NCBI GenBank assembly: GCA_024694125.1
Contig: JAILKE010000005.1
Span: 1-43,149, forward strand
Reading direction: 5' to 3'
Source: Bacteroidales bacterium
GTDB taxonomy: Bacteria > Bacteroidota > Bacteroidia > Bacteroidales > UBA3663
Length of the DNA: 43,149 nucleotides
The notes beneath the pieces are model-generated. The model did no database searches and was not told the DNA's origin. It worked only from the letters and a program-made list of their open reading frames with translations. Position numbers and translations under genes: made by a program. Below, piece after piece: positions 1-6,800 of this stretch (position 1 is the first letter of the stretch; each line of letters begins with the position of its first letter).

Positions 1-1
1 G

Positions 2-565
2 AAGACCTACGACAAGTTTGTGGCCGAATATTTGGCCGACGAAGACTCCTATCGCATACCGCAGGAGGAATTTATCCAGTACAAGAATCTCTTCCAGTTC
101 AACGGCATTCCTCACTACGAAGCATTGGACCGAGAGGGTCGCGTCTTGCGAAAATACAACGAATTCCGCGATTTCAAAAGAACCTCCGACTTCAACAACT
201 ACCTGCTTGAACCGCTGCGCAGCGCTTACGGCGAAATCGACCTCGAACGAATCCGAAAGGAACGCGAGGAACAAATCCGAAAGGAACGCGAGGCAGCCGA
301 GGCCTTGAAACATGCCAACGACTCGCTCTATGTCATTCATGCCGTGGGCAAAATCAAAAAGACGGGTGAGGCAATCGACAACCGGTTCGTACTCCCCGAC
401 AATCACGTGGAGAATTTCTTGTCACAGGCGAAACGTTACAAGAGCCGCACCTCTTATCGTGGCGATGACCCCAAACGCCCCATGTCGGACAATCCTCGTT
501 CCAAAAACGGTGTCGTTGAACTGGAAGTGGAATGCGATGAGGATGGACATATATCGGTGAATTAA
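2..565 (+). CDS. C-terminal part of a thioredoxin-fold protein with a plug-like C-terminal repeat (5' end outside window)
   Basis: The reading frame is open from base 2, so the gene starts upstream of the window; the GTG at 20 is internal. The first ~65 visible residues look like the end of a TlpA/thioredoxin-like domain: the stretch NGIPHYEALDREGRVL matches the cis-proline strand followed by the 'D-x-x-G-x-v' hairpin of that fold. A charged helix rich in RKERE follows. The last ~75 residues contain LYVIHAVGK, SYRGDDPKRP and NPRSKNGVVELEVE. The LYVI...KNGVV spacing resembles the short TonB-plug-like motif (PLYVIDG ... YG..akNGVV) appended to many Bacteroidetes envelope proteins. A second version of this repeat follows in another frame (541-816). 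The active-site CXXC, if present, would lie outside the window. Function beyond 'thioredoxin fold' is inferred. Confidence 0.6.
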   Translation, partial: KTYDKFVAEYLADEDSYRIPQEEFIQYKNLFQFNGIPHYEALDREGRVLRKYNEFRDFKRTSDFNNYLLEPLRSAYGEIDLERIRKEREEQIRKEREAAEALKHANDSLYVIHAVGKIKKTGEAIDNRFVLPDNHVENFLSQAKRYKSRTSYRGDDPKRPMSDNPRSKNGVVELEVECDEDGHISVN

Positions 566-816
566 TCAAGTCACCAGCTACACGAATCAAGCCCGCCAAT
601 CGACAACGACAGGCGGGCAAGGATACTAAGACGGACAAGGACATCGACACCACGTATATCGCTCAGGACAAGTTCCTTCGCTATATTGTCAGCCAGAAAC
701 AATACCGCGGCCAGATTTCCTTCCGAGGGGATGACCCGAATCGCCCCTTCCCTGAAAATCCACGCTCCAAAAACGGCGTCGTGGCAATCCAGATGGTTGA
801 GGAAAAGAAAAAATAA
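541..816 (+). pseudogene. Out-of-frame second copy of the C-terminal repeat of the preceding gene
   Basis: Frame 1 is open from 541 to a TAA at 814-816. It reads ...DIDTTYIAQDKFLRYIVSQ, then ISFRGDDPNRPFPENPRSKN and GVVAIQMVEEKKK. This is clearly homologous to the end of the preceding gene (SYRGDDPKRPMSDNPRSKN, then GVVELEVE). The segment has no ATG, GTG or TTG before the conserved part and no room for a ribosome-binding site. The upstream gene stops at 563-565 in frame 2, overlapping this open stretch by 25 nt. A single-base deletion (or a -1 slip) between 541 and 565 would join both into one protein with two tandem repeats. A frameshift mutation, a sequencing error or programmed frameshifting all fit; which one cannot be told from one sequence. 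Confidence 0.6.
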
Positions 817-830
817 AACAATCTTTACAG

Positions 831-860
831 AAGTTTCGCAAGCGGAGGCTTGCGAAACTT
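831..860 (+). terminator. Perfect 13-bp hairpin, terminator-like
   Basis: Bases 831-843 (AAGTTTCGCAAGC) are perfectly complementary to 848-860, with a 4-nt loop GGAG. The hairpin starts 14 nt after the stop codon of the broken repeat gene. The 3' side has only a few T residues, so as an intrinsic terminator it is not ideal; it may also protect the 3' end of the transcript. Confidence 0.6.
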
Positions 861-904
861 TCTCATTCAAAAAGGCTTGTAAAATTGAGTAATATTCATT
901 CTCT

Positions 905-1075
905 ATGAAAAAATACTGTTATATCCTGATTGTCATTGTCGCCCTCATGCTTGTAGCGAACATCTGTTTGTGGTATGCAGAATTAAGCACCGTCTCCTTC
1001 CTGCTGAATACAGCCACACTGGTCTTGGTGTTGATTGTCTTGATAATAGCAATCAGGAGAGGAAAAAGACAGTAA
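905..1075 (+). CDS. Small membrane protein, 56 aa
   Basis: ATG at 905, TAA at 1073-1075. The product is 56 aa and almost wholly hydrophobic. A first helix starts right after MKKYCY (about residues 6-24) and a second runs about residues 31-50; the protein ends in the basic tail RRGKRQ. This predicts two membrane segments with the C-terminus inside. No family is recognised. It sits between the terminator-like hairpin at 831-860 and the palindrome cluster at 1083. The amphiphilic layout and basic tail make it look like a real small protein, but there is no homology evidence and no clear promoter. Confidence 0.45.
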   Translation: MKKYCYILIVIVALMLVANICLWYAELSTVSFLLNTATLVLVLIVLIIAIRRGKRQ

Positions 1076-1082
1076 AAGTAAC

Positions 1083-1345
1083 GCCACGAAGTGGCAATAC
1101 CGAACAGCCCAGGACAACGTCCTGGGTTTGTTGTATATAGAGGGCAAACGCCTTGAAAAGGCAGCATCGTAAAACCGTCCTCTTGGAGCAATCGCAACCC
1201 TTGAATTGGAGGAATAATACGGTGCAAACTTAGAGTATGGGCGAACTCCTCCTGGCTACGGGGTACCCTGGGCTATGATCTATTGCACTTTCAGTGCGAC
1301 CTCACAAACGCAATTACTTTGGCAAGACCAACAATGAGTTGGTCT
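1083..1345. repeat. Cluster of short palindromes (REP-like intergenic element)
   Basis: Five small inverted repeats lie in 260 bp of non-coding DNA: GCCAC-GAA-GTGGC (1083-1095), CCCAGGAC-AAC-GTCCTGGG (1108-1126), GCCTT-GAA-AAGGC (1150-1162), GCAC-TTTCA-GTGC (1285-1297) and AGACCAAC-AATGA-GTTGGTCT (1325-1345). The left part (GAA-loop palindrome, then AGCCCAGGACAACGTCCTGGG) and the reverse complement of the right part (GCACTGAAAGTGC, then CATAGCCCAGGGTACCCC) have the same order of elements, so the cluster looks like two related units facing each other. The pattern resembles the palindromic intergenic repeats common in Bacteroidetes and other phyla and sometimes linked to RAYT (IS200-like) transposases. 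No transposase gene is visible here. Confidence 0.6.
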
Positions 1346-1394
1346 GAAAGAAGCATCAAACAACGTTAATAAACGTTAATTTTCACCCTTGCTA

Positions 1395-1425
1395 TTGCAG
1401 AAACAAAACAAAGGAATTATATTTG
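1395..1425 (+). promoter_or_regulatory. Bacteroidetes-type promoter of the ABC transporter operon
   Basis: TTG at 1395-1397, a 20-nt spacer, then TATATTTG at 1418-1425. This matches the -33 TTG / -7 TAnnTTTG consensus of the Bacteroidetes primary sigma factor. It predicts a start near 1430 and a leader of about 135 nt before the ATPase gene. Confidence 0.65.
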
Positions 1426-1564
1426 CACCGTCATATTTAACTATGACACTATGTCAAAAGGCTCAAAATATCACAATCAACTATCTGAAGCGGATATTCA
1501 GGGCAAAAATAATAGACTAAAAACAACCAATATTTCAACAACATTCACTAAAAATTAATTGACT

Positions 1565-2371
1565 ATGATCAACATCAAAGATCTGACATTCGGTTATAGA
1601 CTATCCGGTCAGAAAGTATTCGATCACTTCTCATTGGAGCTGCAAGGGAACAGCATCTATGGACTGTTGGGTAAAAACTCCACAGGCAAATCAACCCTCC
1701 TCAACCTGATGAGCGGTATGCTGCGACCTCAATCCGGCACAATCGAGATAGACGGTCTGCCATCGGACGAAAGAAGCAAAGCACTGCTGGAACGCCTGTA
1801 CCTGGTACCCGAAGAACTGGCACTGCCCAACTATTCGTTCAAGAAATTTGTGGAGATATACAGTCCCTTCTACAAGGACTTCAGCCAGGAGATGCTCGAC
1901 TTCTGCCTGCAGGAGTTCGGATTGCCGTACAATATGAAGCTTGCAACCCTGTCGATGGGCAACAAAAAGAAAGCCATGACAAGCTTCGCCCTGGCTGCCA
2001 ATACCCGCATCCTGCTGCTGGACGAACCGACCAACGGTCTGGACATCCCCTCCCGACGACAGTTCCGCCGGGTAATAGCCCAATGTATGCACGAAGACAG
2101 GACCATAATTATCTCAACCCATCAGGTGCAAGACATCGAAGCCCTGCTGGACCACATTACCATCATAGGAAACAAGCAGTTGCTGATCAACGCAAGTACC
2201 GAACAACTGGCGACAGACTACTACTTCGGACCTAATCCTACAGGCGAAATACTCTACACGGAGAAAAGCCTGGAGGGAGACAGATACATAGCACGCCGAA
2301 CCGACCGTGACGAGGAGACATCGGTCAATGTCGAGATGCTGTTCGAGTACGTCAACAACAAGCAGCAATGA
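1565..2371 (+). CDS. ABC transporter ATP-binding protein
   Basis: The ATG at 1565 is preferred to an in-frame TTG at 1559, giving 268 aa, typical for a single ABC ATPase. Motifs in order: Walker A GKNSTGKST (about residues 38-46), signature LSMGNKKKA (about 129), Walker B RILLLDEPTNGLD (about 147-159) and the switch histidine in IISTHQ. The signature is LSMGN instead of LSGGQ. The last ~60 residues after the ATPase core are of unknown role. The next genes encode a small membrane protein and a GntR regulator, so this is the energy-coupling subunit of an export-type transporter of the YtrB/YxlF kind. The substrate cannot be told; related systems answer to cell-wall stress or antibiotics. Confidence 0.85.
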   Translation: MINIKDLTFGYRLSGQKVFDHFSLELQGNSIYGLLGKNSTGKSTLLNLMSGMLRPQSGTIEIDGLPSDERSKALLERLYLVPEELALPNYSFKKFVEIYSPFYKDFSQEMLDFCLQEFGLPYNMKLATLSMGNKKKAMTSFALAANTRILLLDEPTNGLDIPSRRQFRRVIAQCMHEDRTIIISTHQVQDIEALLDHITIIGNKQLLINASTEQLATDYYFGPNPTGEILYTEKSLEGDRYIARRTDRDEETSVNVEMLFEYVNNKQQ

Positions 2372-2451
2372 TTCATCGCACGAACTATTAAGAATTGGTA
2401 GCTCTCCACCCCCACGACTCTATACAAACAACACAAAAAAATCAAAACACT

Positions 2452-3063
2452 ATGAATCGATACAAGAATTTCTTGAAATATGACCTATACGAAATACTCT
2501 TCTCAGTATTTATATTTACAATTACAATCATGCTGATCCAATGGGTCCATATACATGACCACCCCTCACAAATACGCAATCATGACTATAACCTCATTCT
2601 AATTGGATTAGCGTTTTTTCAAACATTAAGAATGCAGTCAGGGTTGAAGTTCATTCATCTTCTCCCTGTATCCACCGGGACTCGATATGCCTACTATATA
2701 CTAAAAGGCATTTTCTTCTTATTGCTCTCCGCTGTCACATTACAGTTTGGGGGCAACTGGCTCTATTCATTGACCAATGTCACATTTACCAATGACCACA
2801 GCATGTTCTCGGCCGATTATATGATAACACTATACTGCTTCATGACCCTTTCTTCGACCATTTGCTTATTGTTCAAGAAACACGTGCTCGTGATAATCGG
2901 CATGTTTATAGCTATAATATTCGGTACGGTATTGTTTCATTCTACAGATCATCTGATCGTGGTTTACGGATTATGGCTACCACTCGCCACTCTGCTTACC
3001 ATTGTCAATTATTATATATTGAAGCACTGGCAACCCGCCAACAACAGTTGGGTCTGGATTTAA
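2452..3063 (+). CDS. ABC transporter membrane subunit
   Basis: The ATG at 2452 is chosen over an earlier in-frame GTG near 2395 because MNRYKNFLKYDLYE is the usual cytoplasmic start before the first membrane helix. The product is 203 aa with five or six hydrophobic segments (starting near residues 15, 45, 80, 125, 145 and 170) and few charged residues. It lies 80 bp after the ATPase and 11 bp before the GntR gene, so it is the likely membrane partner. No specific family is recognised beyond small ABC-2-like permeases. Confidence 0.7.
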   Translation: MNRYKNFLKYDLYEILFSVFIFTITIMLIQWVHIHDHPSQIRNHDYNLILIGLAFFQTLRMQSGLKFIHLLPVSTGTRYAYYILKGIFFLLLSAVTLQFGGNWLYSLTNVTFTNDHSMFSADYMITLYCFMTLSSTICLLFKKHVLVIIGMFIAIIFGTVLFHSTDHLIVVYGLWLPLATLLTIVNYYILKHWQPANNSWVWI

Positions 3064-3074
3064 TACCATACGAT

Positions 3075-3437
3075 ATGATTTCATCAAACGAAAAAACCAT
3101 ATTCGGCAAGGTCGCATACCTGATATGCGAGGAGATACTGCGTGGCACATACCAGGCAGAGGACCGCATACCAGGTGTGCGCGAGTTGGCCGTCACTTAC
3201 GAAATAAACTACAACACTGTGATACACGCCATGGAGGTGCTGCAACGCGAGGAAATAGTATATCAGAAACGCGGTATCGGATACTTTGTCTGCGCCAACG
3301 CCAAAAGGAAATTGCAGAAAGGACAACGGGAAGAGTTCCTGCACGAGACTCTGCCCGAAGTCTTCCGCCGCGCCCGGTTATTGGGCATCGACATGGACCA
3401 AATCACCGAAGTTTGGGACGAAGAAGCGGAGAAATAA
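3075..3437 (+). CDS. GntR-family transcriptional regulator, YtrA type
   Basis: ATG at 3075, 120 aa. The N-terminal winged helix is typical: FGKVAYLICEEILRGTYQAE, then the DRIPGVRELAVTYEINYNTV helix-turn-helix (about residues 30-50) and the wing QKRGIGYFV. The tail of about 45 residues is helical and far too short for a FadR or HutC effector domain, which places the protein in the YtrA subfamily. These repressors usually control the ABC transporter encoded with them. Here the regulator is the last gene of the operon, whereas ytrA-type genes usually come first. Confidence 0.85.
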   Translation: MISSNEKTIFGKVAYLICEEILRGTYQAEDRIPGVRELAVTYEINYNTVIHAMEVLQREEIVYQKRGIGYFVCANAKRKLQKGQREEFLHETLPEVFRRARLLGIDMDQITEVWDEEAEK

Positions 3438-3532
3438 CCTCGCCGAATGCTGTGCAACCGTTACCGCAAAATGCTGTAGGGCATATTTTGAAGGCGAAAT
3501 GCGCAGTTTTGCTCTATTTTTGGCTGAATAAT

Positions 3533-3563
3533 TTGGAGAAGTCGAAAAATCGCTTTATCTTTG
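3533..3563 (+). promoter_or_regulatory. Promoter of the structured RNA upstream of fkp
   Basis: TTG at 3533-3535, a 20-nt spacer and TATCTTTG at 3556-3563. The predicted start is at about 3568-3570, exactly where the left arm of the long-range closing stem begins (AGAGAGTCGG, 3568-3577). The agreement between promoter and RNA structure supports both. Confidence 0.75.
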
Positions 3564-3567
3564 CGCC

Positions 3568-3838
3568 AGAGAGTCGGTGATATGTAGATTGGGAAACTCA
3601 GCATTTACACAGAACCGAGGAACACCGTTAGCCGATGGCGGGCTACCAGCCTGCGTGACGTTCTTAATCCTTGAAAGGGGTAACAGCAATGTTATGGACA
3701 CCACCTCGCAGAGCAGATGCTCCGAGTGTCGAGATTCTGGGCACTTGTCATCGAAAGGAAGATTACGGAGGCGAAGCGGACCTCAAATCGTACATTTAGG
3801 GAGTTTCATCACGTCCTTAGCCGACTCTCTTTTTTTCT
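3568..3838 (+). ncRNA. Structured RNA of about 270 nt: 6S-like/Bacteroidales-1-like ncRNA or fkp leader
   Basis: The RNA runs from a canonical promoter to a T-run. Its 5' end (3568-3577, AGAGAGTCGG) pairs perfectly with 3821-3830, directly before the T-run 3830-3837. Further in, TGAT (3578-3581) pairs with ATCA (3808-3811) and GAAACTC (3593-3599) with GAGTTTC (3801-3807). The interior folds by eye into several arms: 3626-3660 (with GCGGGCT/AGCCTGC at its tip), 3668-3681, 3711-3722, 3725-3746 and CTCCG/CGGAG (3720-3724/3766-3770). Some of these exclude each other. A closed-end RNA with its own promoter and terminator fits a stable ncRNA such as 6S or the Bacteroidales-1 motif. However, the fkp start codon lies 8 nt after the T-run, so it could equally be an attenuating leader. 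The conserved cores I know for RNase P, tmRNA, TPP and cobalamin RNAs were not seen. Confidence 0.6.
3821..3838 (+). terminator. 3' arm and T-run of the long-range terminator stem before fkp
   Basis: CCGACTCTCT (3821-3830) followed by eight T residues. Its partner arm is 240 nt upstream at the 5' end of the same RNA, so termination would depend on long-range folding. The fkp ATG is at 3846. No other strong promoter lies between; TACATTTA at 3791-3798 is only a weak match without a -33 element. Confidence 0.6.
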
Positions 3839-3845
3839 CTAAAAA

Positions 3846-6635
3846 ATGAAGAAACTTTTATCTCTGCCGCCTAACCTGGTAGGCTGTTATCATGAAGTAA
3901 CTCTCAGCAATCATCAGGAATGGTTTTGCACCAACGACCCCATTGGGCAGAAGTTAGGGTCTGGTGGCGGCACTACATGGACCATACAGGAAGCACGTCG
4001 GACCGGATTTATCCAGCCCGGCGAACGTTGTATTATAGTACACGCGGGCGGACAGAGCCGGCGTCTGCCTGCCTATGCCCCTTCGGGCAAGATACTGACC
4101 CCTATCCCGGTCTTCCGCTGGATGAGGGGTCAACGCCTCGGTCAGTCCCTCATCGACCTGCAGATCCCGCTGTACGAACAAATCATGGCCAAGGCCCCCA
4201 AGAGCCTGACCACCATGATAGTGAGCGGCGACGTGCTGATACGCGCCAACCAACCACTGCAGGAGATCCCCGAAGCGGACGTGGTGTGCTACGGCCTGTG
4301 GGTCGAACCGACATTGGCCAAGAACCACGGCGTGTTCATCTCGAAGCGCAAGTCGCCCGACGTGCTGGACCACATGCTGCAGAAACCTTCGGTCGAGACC
4401 CTCAACGCACTTGCCACCGACCATCTGTCGCTGATGGACATAGGTATATGGCTACTCTCCGACAGGGCATTGGACCTGCTGATGCAGCGCTCCGCCCCAT
4501 CGGCCCAGAGTAACGGCTACCCATCGACCTACGACCTGTACTCGGAGTTCGGTCTGACTTTGGGCCAGAACCCCGTGATAAAGGATGCAGCCCTGAACGA
4601 CCTCACGGTAGCCATCCTTCCTCTGCCTGGCGGCGAGTTCCACCACTTCGGCACGTCGCCCGAGATCATTTCATCGACCCTGGCTATCCAGAACAGCGTG
4701 ACCGACCAACGCGCCATCATGCACCACGACGCCAAGCCCCACCCATCGATGTTCGTGCAGAATGCCGAGATAGGCATCCAACTGACATCGGCCAATACCA
4801 ACCTGTGGATAGAGAACAGCCATGTCGGTGCGGGATGGAACATCGTGTGCGACCACATCATAACGGGCGTGCCACTCAATGACTGGCACATCGCACTGGA
4901 CCAGGGCCAATGTATAGACATTGTGCCAGTGGGCGAAAGCGAGTATGCCGTGCGACCCTACGGATTCCGCGAACCGCACACCCCTGCCCTGCTGCAGCGC
5001 TGCGGTTGTGCCGACTGCCCTAACCCGCAGACCGAGGCTCGTATCTACCCCATCGTGTCCGATGTCGAGGCTATGGGCCAAGTGCTGGACTGGATGCTGC
5101 ACGGCACCAACGAACAGGGAGAACGACTGTGGCACGAAGCCAAACGGATGAGCGCCGACGAACTGTCGGCCTACGCCAACCTGAGCCGCCTGACGGAGCA
5201 GCGTGCCGCCTACCGCGCCGCGAACTGGAGCGCCCTGGCTCGGAACCACGAGAAGAGCGTCTTCTACCAGGTCAACCTGGATGATGCAGCGCACGAGTTC
5301 GCCCAGTTCGGACTGCCTGAACCTGCGCCCCTCGACGCATCGGTCCCCGCGATGAAACGCATCAGCGACGCTATGTTCCGCGCCCGTCTGGAGTCTCTGC
5401 GCCAGGACATCGACCCTGCCAATGCTGCATTGAGCAAGAAACACGAAGAGGAGGCCTTCCGCATCATGCGCGAGGGTCTGACCGCCACCACCCGACAGTC
5501 GCAACTGCCCCACCTCAGCGTCTATGCCGACCAGATAGTATGGAGCCGTTGCCCTGTACGCATCGACCTGGCTGGCGGATGGACCGACACCCCACCATAC
5601 AGCCTGATGGAGGGCGGCAACGTGGTCAACATAGCCATCGAACTGAATGGCCAACCTCCTCTGCAGGTCTATATCAAACCGGCCAAGGACCTCACGGTCA
5701 CACTGCGCAGCATCGACCTGGGCGCCAGCGAAGTGGTCCATACTTACGAGGAACTGGCCGACGTCAATCACGTCGGGTCGCCCTTCTCTATCCCCAAGGC
5801 AGCACTGGTGCTGGCAGGCTTCAATCCCCGTTTCTGCCAGCAGCACTATGACTCGCTGCAGGAACAGTTGCAGGACTTCGGATCGGGCATAGAGATGACC
5901 ATGCTCTCGGCCATTCCTGCCGGTTCGGGACTGGGCACATCGAGCCTGCTCGCCAGCACAGTGCTGGGTGCCGTCAACGAATTCTGCGGACTGGGCTGGG
6001 ACCGATACGAGATATCGAACCGCACATTGGTCCTGGAACAACTGCTCACCACGGGCGGCGGTTGGCAAGACCAATATGGCGGCGTGATGCAGGGCGTCAA
6101 GCTGCTGCAGACTCAACCGGGCTGGCACCAACAACCTCTGGTCCGCTGGTTGCCCGACTCGATGTTCACTGCACCGGAATACAGCAAACTGCATCTGCTC
6201 TACTATACAGGCATCACGCGCACTGCCAAGGGAATATTGGCCGAGATAGTACGCGGCATGTTCCTCAACTCCTCAATGCACCTGTCGCTACTCGCCCAGA
6301 TGAAGCAACATGCGCTCGACCTGTACGACGCCATCCAGCGTGGCGACTTCGACCAGATGGGCCGTCTGATAGCCAAAACCTGGCAACAGAACCAGGCTCT
6401 CGACTCGGGTACCAATCCTGCTGGCGTACAGGCCATCACCCGCCAGATAGATGACCTCTGCCTGGGCTACAAACTGCCTGGCGCTGGCGGCGGAGGCTAC
6501 CTCTACATGATAGCCAAGGACGAGGAGGCTGCAGCCCGAATCAAGAAGACACTCAATGCCAACCCTCCGAACGACAAGGCCCGCTTCGTCGACATGTCTC
6601 TATCGCTCAAGGGTCTGGAGATAAGCAAATCGTAA
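3846..6635 (+). CDS. fkp: Bifunctional L-fucokinase / L-fucose-1-phosphate guanylyltransferase
   Basis: This cytoplasmic salvage enzyme converts L-fucose to fucose-1-phosphate (ATP) and then to GDP-fucose (GTP), the donor for fucosylating surface glycans and glycoproteins. Length is 929 aa, close to the ~950 aa of Bacteroides Fkp. The N-terminal half holds the pyrophosphorylase site HAGGQSRRLPAYAPSGKILT (about residues 66-85). The C-terminal half is a GHMP kinase: CPVRIDLAGGWTDTPPYS (about 568), the ATP loop AIPAGSGLGTSS (about 689) and LPGAGGGGYLYM (about 877). The start MKKLLSLPPNLV agrees with the family. It is transcribed alone: a structured RNA with a terminator precedes it and a hairpin terminator follows. 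No fucose permease or catabolic genes are adjacent. Confidence 0.97.
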   Translation: MKKLLSLPPNLVGCYHEVTLSNHQEWFCTNDPIGQKLGSGGGTTWTIQEARRTGFIQPGERCIIVHAGGQSRRLPAYAPSGKILTPIPVFRWMRGQRLGQSLIDLQIPLYEQIMAKAPKSLTTMIVSGDVLIRANQPLQEIPEADVVCYGLWVEPTLAKNHGVFISKRKSPDVLDHMLQKPSVETLNALATDHLSLMDIGIWLLSDRALDLLMQRSAPSAQSNGYPSTYDLYSEFGLTLGQNPVIKDAALNDLTVAILPLPGGEFHHFGTSPEIISSTLAIQNSVTDQRAIMHHDAKPHPSMFVQNAEIGIQLTSANTNLWIENSHVGAGWNIVCDHIITGVPLNDWHIALDQGQCIDIVPVGESEYAVRPYGFREPHTPALLQRCGCADCPNPQTEARIYPIVSDVEAMGQVLDWMLHGTNEQGERLWHEAKRMSADELSAYANLSRLTEQRAAYRAANWSALARNHEKSVFYQVNLDDAAHEFAQFGLPEPAPLDASVPAMKRISDAMFRARLESLRQDIDPANAALSKKHEEEAFRIMREGLTATTRQSQLPHLSVYADQIVWSRCPVRIDLAGGWTDTPPYSLMEGGNVVNIAIELNGQPPLQVYIKPAKDLTVTLRSIDLGASEVVHTYEELADVNHVGSPFSIPKAALVLAGFNPRFCQQHYDSLQEQLQDFGSGIEMTMLSAIPAGSGLGTSSLLASTVLGAVNEFCGLGWDRYEISNRTLVLEQLLTTGGGWQDQYGGVMQGVKLLQTQPGWHQQPLVRWLPDSMFTAPEYSKLHLLYYTGITRTAKGILAEIVRGMFLNSSMHLSLLAQMKQHALDLYDAIQRGDFDQMGRLIAKTWQQNQALDSGTNPAGVQAITRQIDDLCLGYKLPGAGGGGYLYMIAKDEEAAARIKKTLNANPPNDKARFVDMSLSLKGLEISKS

Positions 6636-6653
6636 GAAAGACAACAGAAAAGG

Positions 6654-6692
6654 TTCTCCCCATCTGGCACCAGCCAAATGGGGAGAATATTT
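6654..6692. terminator. Terminator between fkp and the convergent sigma gene
   Basis: TTCTCCCCAT (6654-6663) pairs with ATGGGGAGAA (6678-6687); an inner TGGC/GCCA stem extends it. TATTTTTA follows on the plus strand and CCTTTT on the minus strand, so it can work in both directions. Confidence 0.85.
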
Positions 6693-6720
6693 TTATATAG
6701 TAGTCTTCAGTTAATAGAGG

Positions 6721-6776
6721 AGATAGAAGCTATAGAAGCTATAGAAGCTATAGATGCTATAGATACTATAGTTGCA
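6721..6776. repeat. 9-bp tandem repeat, unit ATAGAAGCT (about 6 copies)
   Basis: From 6723 the DNA reads ATAGAAGCT three times, then ATAGATGCT, ATAGATACT and ATAGTTGCA. The period is 9 bp with drift in the middle bases. It lies just after the fkp terminator in non-coding DNA. The same unit is found at 42832-42957, next to the rRNA operon end. Confidence 0.85.
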
Positions 6777-6800
6777 AGTTTAGACGATTCATTCGTCCTT

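Noticed and set aside
686-892. 68-codon open frame over the second repeat segment
   Set aside because: The homologous repeat is in another frame (541-816); this frame is its shadow and reads through the 831-860 hairpin.
1083-1345. Insertion sequence or group II intron
   Set aside because: Only short palindromes; no transposase or reverse transcriptase frame and no terminal inverted repeats with target duplication.
3568-3838. RNase P RNA, tmRNA, TPP or cobalamin riboswitch
   Set aside because: The conserved cores I looked for (GAGGAAAGTCC-type P4, tmRNA ends, CTGAGA, cobalamin box) were not seen.
3577-3849. 90-codon open frame in the region before fkp
   Set aside because: It overlaps the structured RNA exactly; the peptide has no motif and ends in the terminator T-run.
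4671-6194. 507-codon open frame on the minus strand inside fkp
   Set aside because: It is the antisense shadow of a GC-rich real gene; composition is rich in H, Q, V and R without any domain, and fkp is certain on the plus strand.
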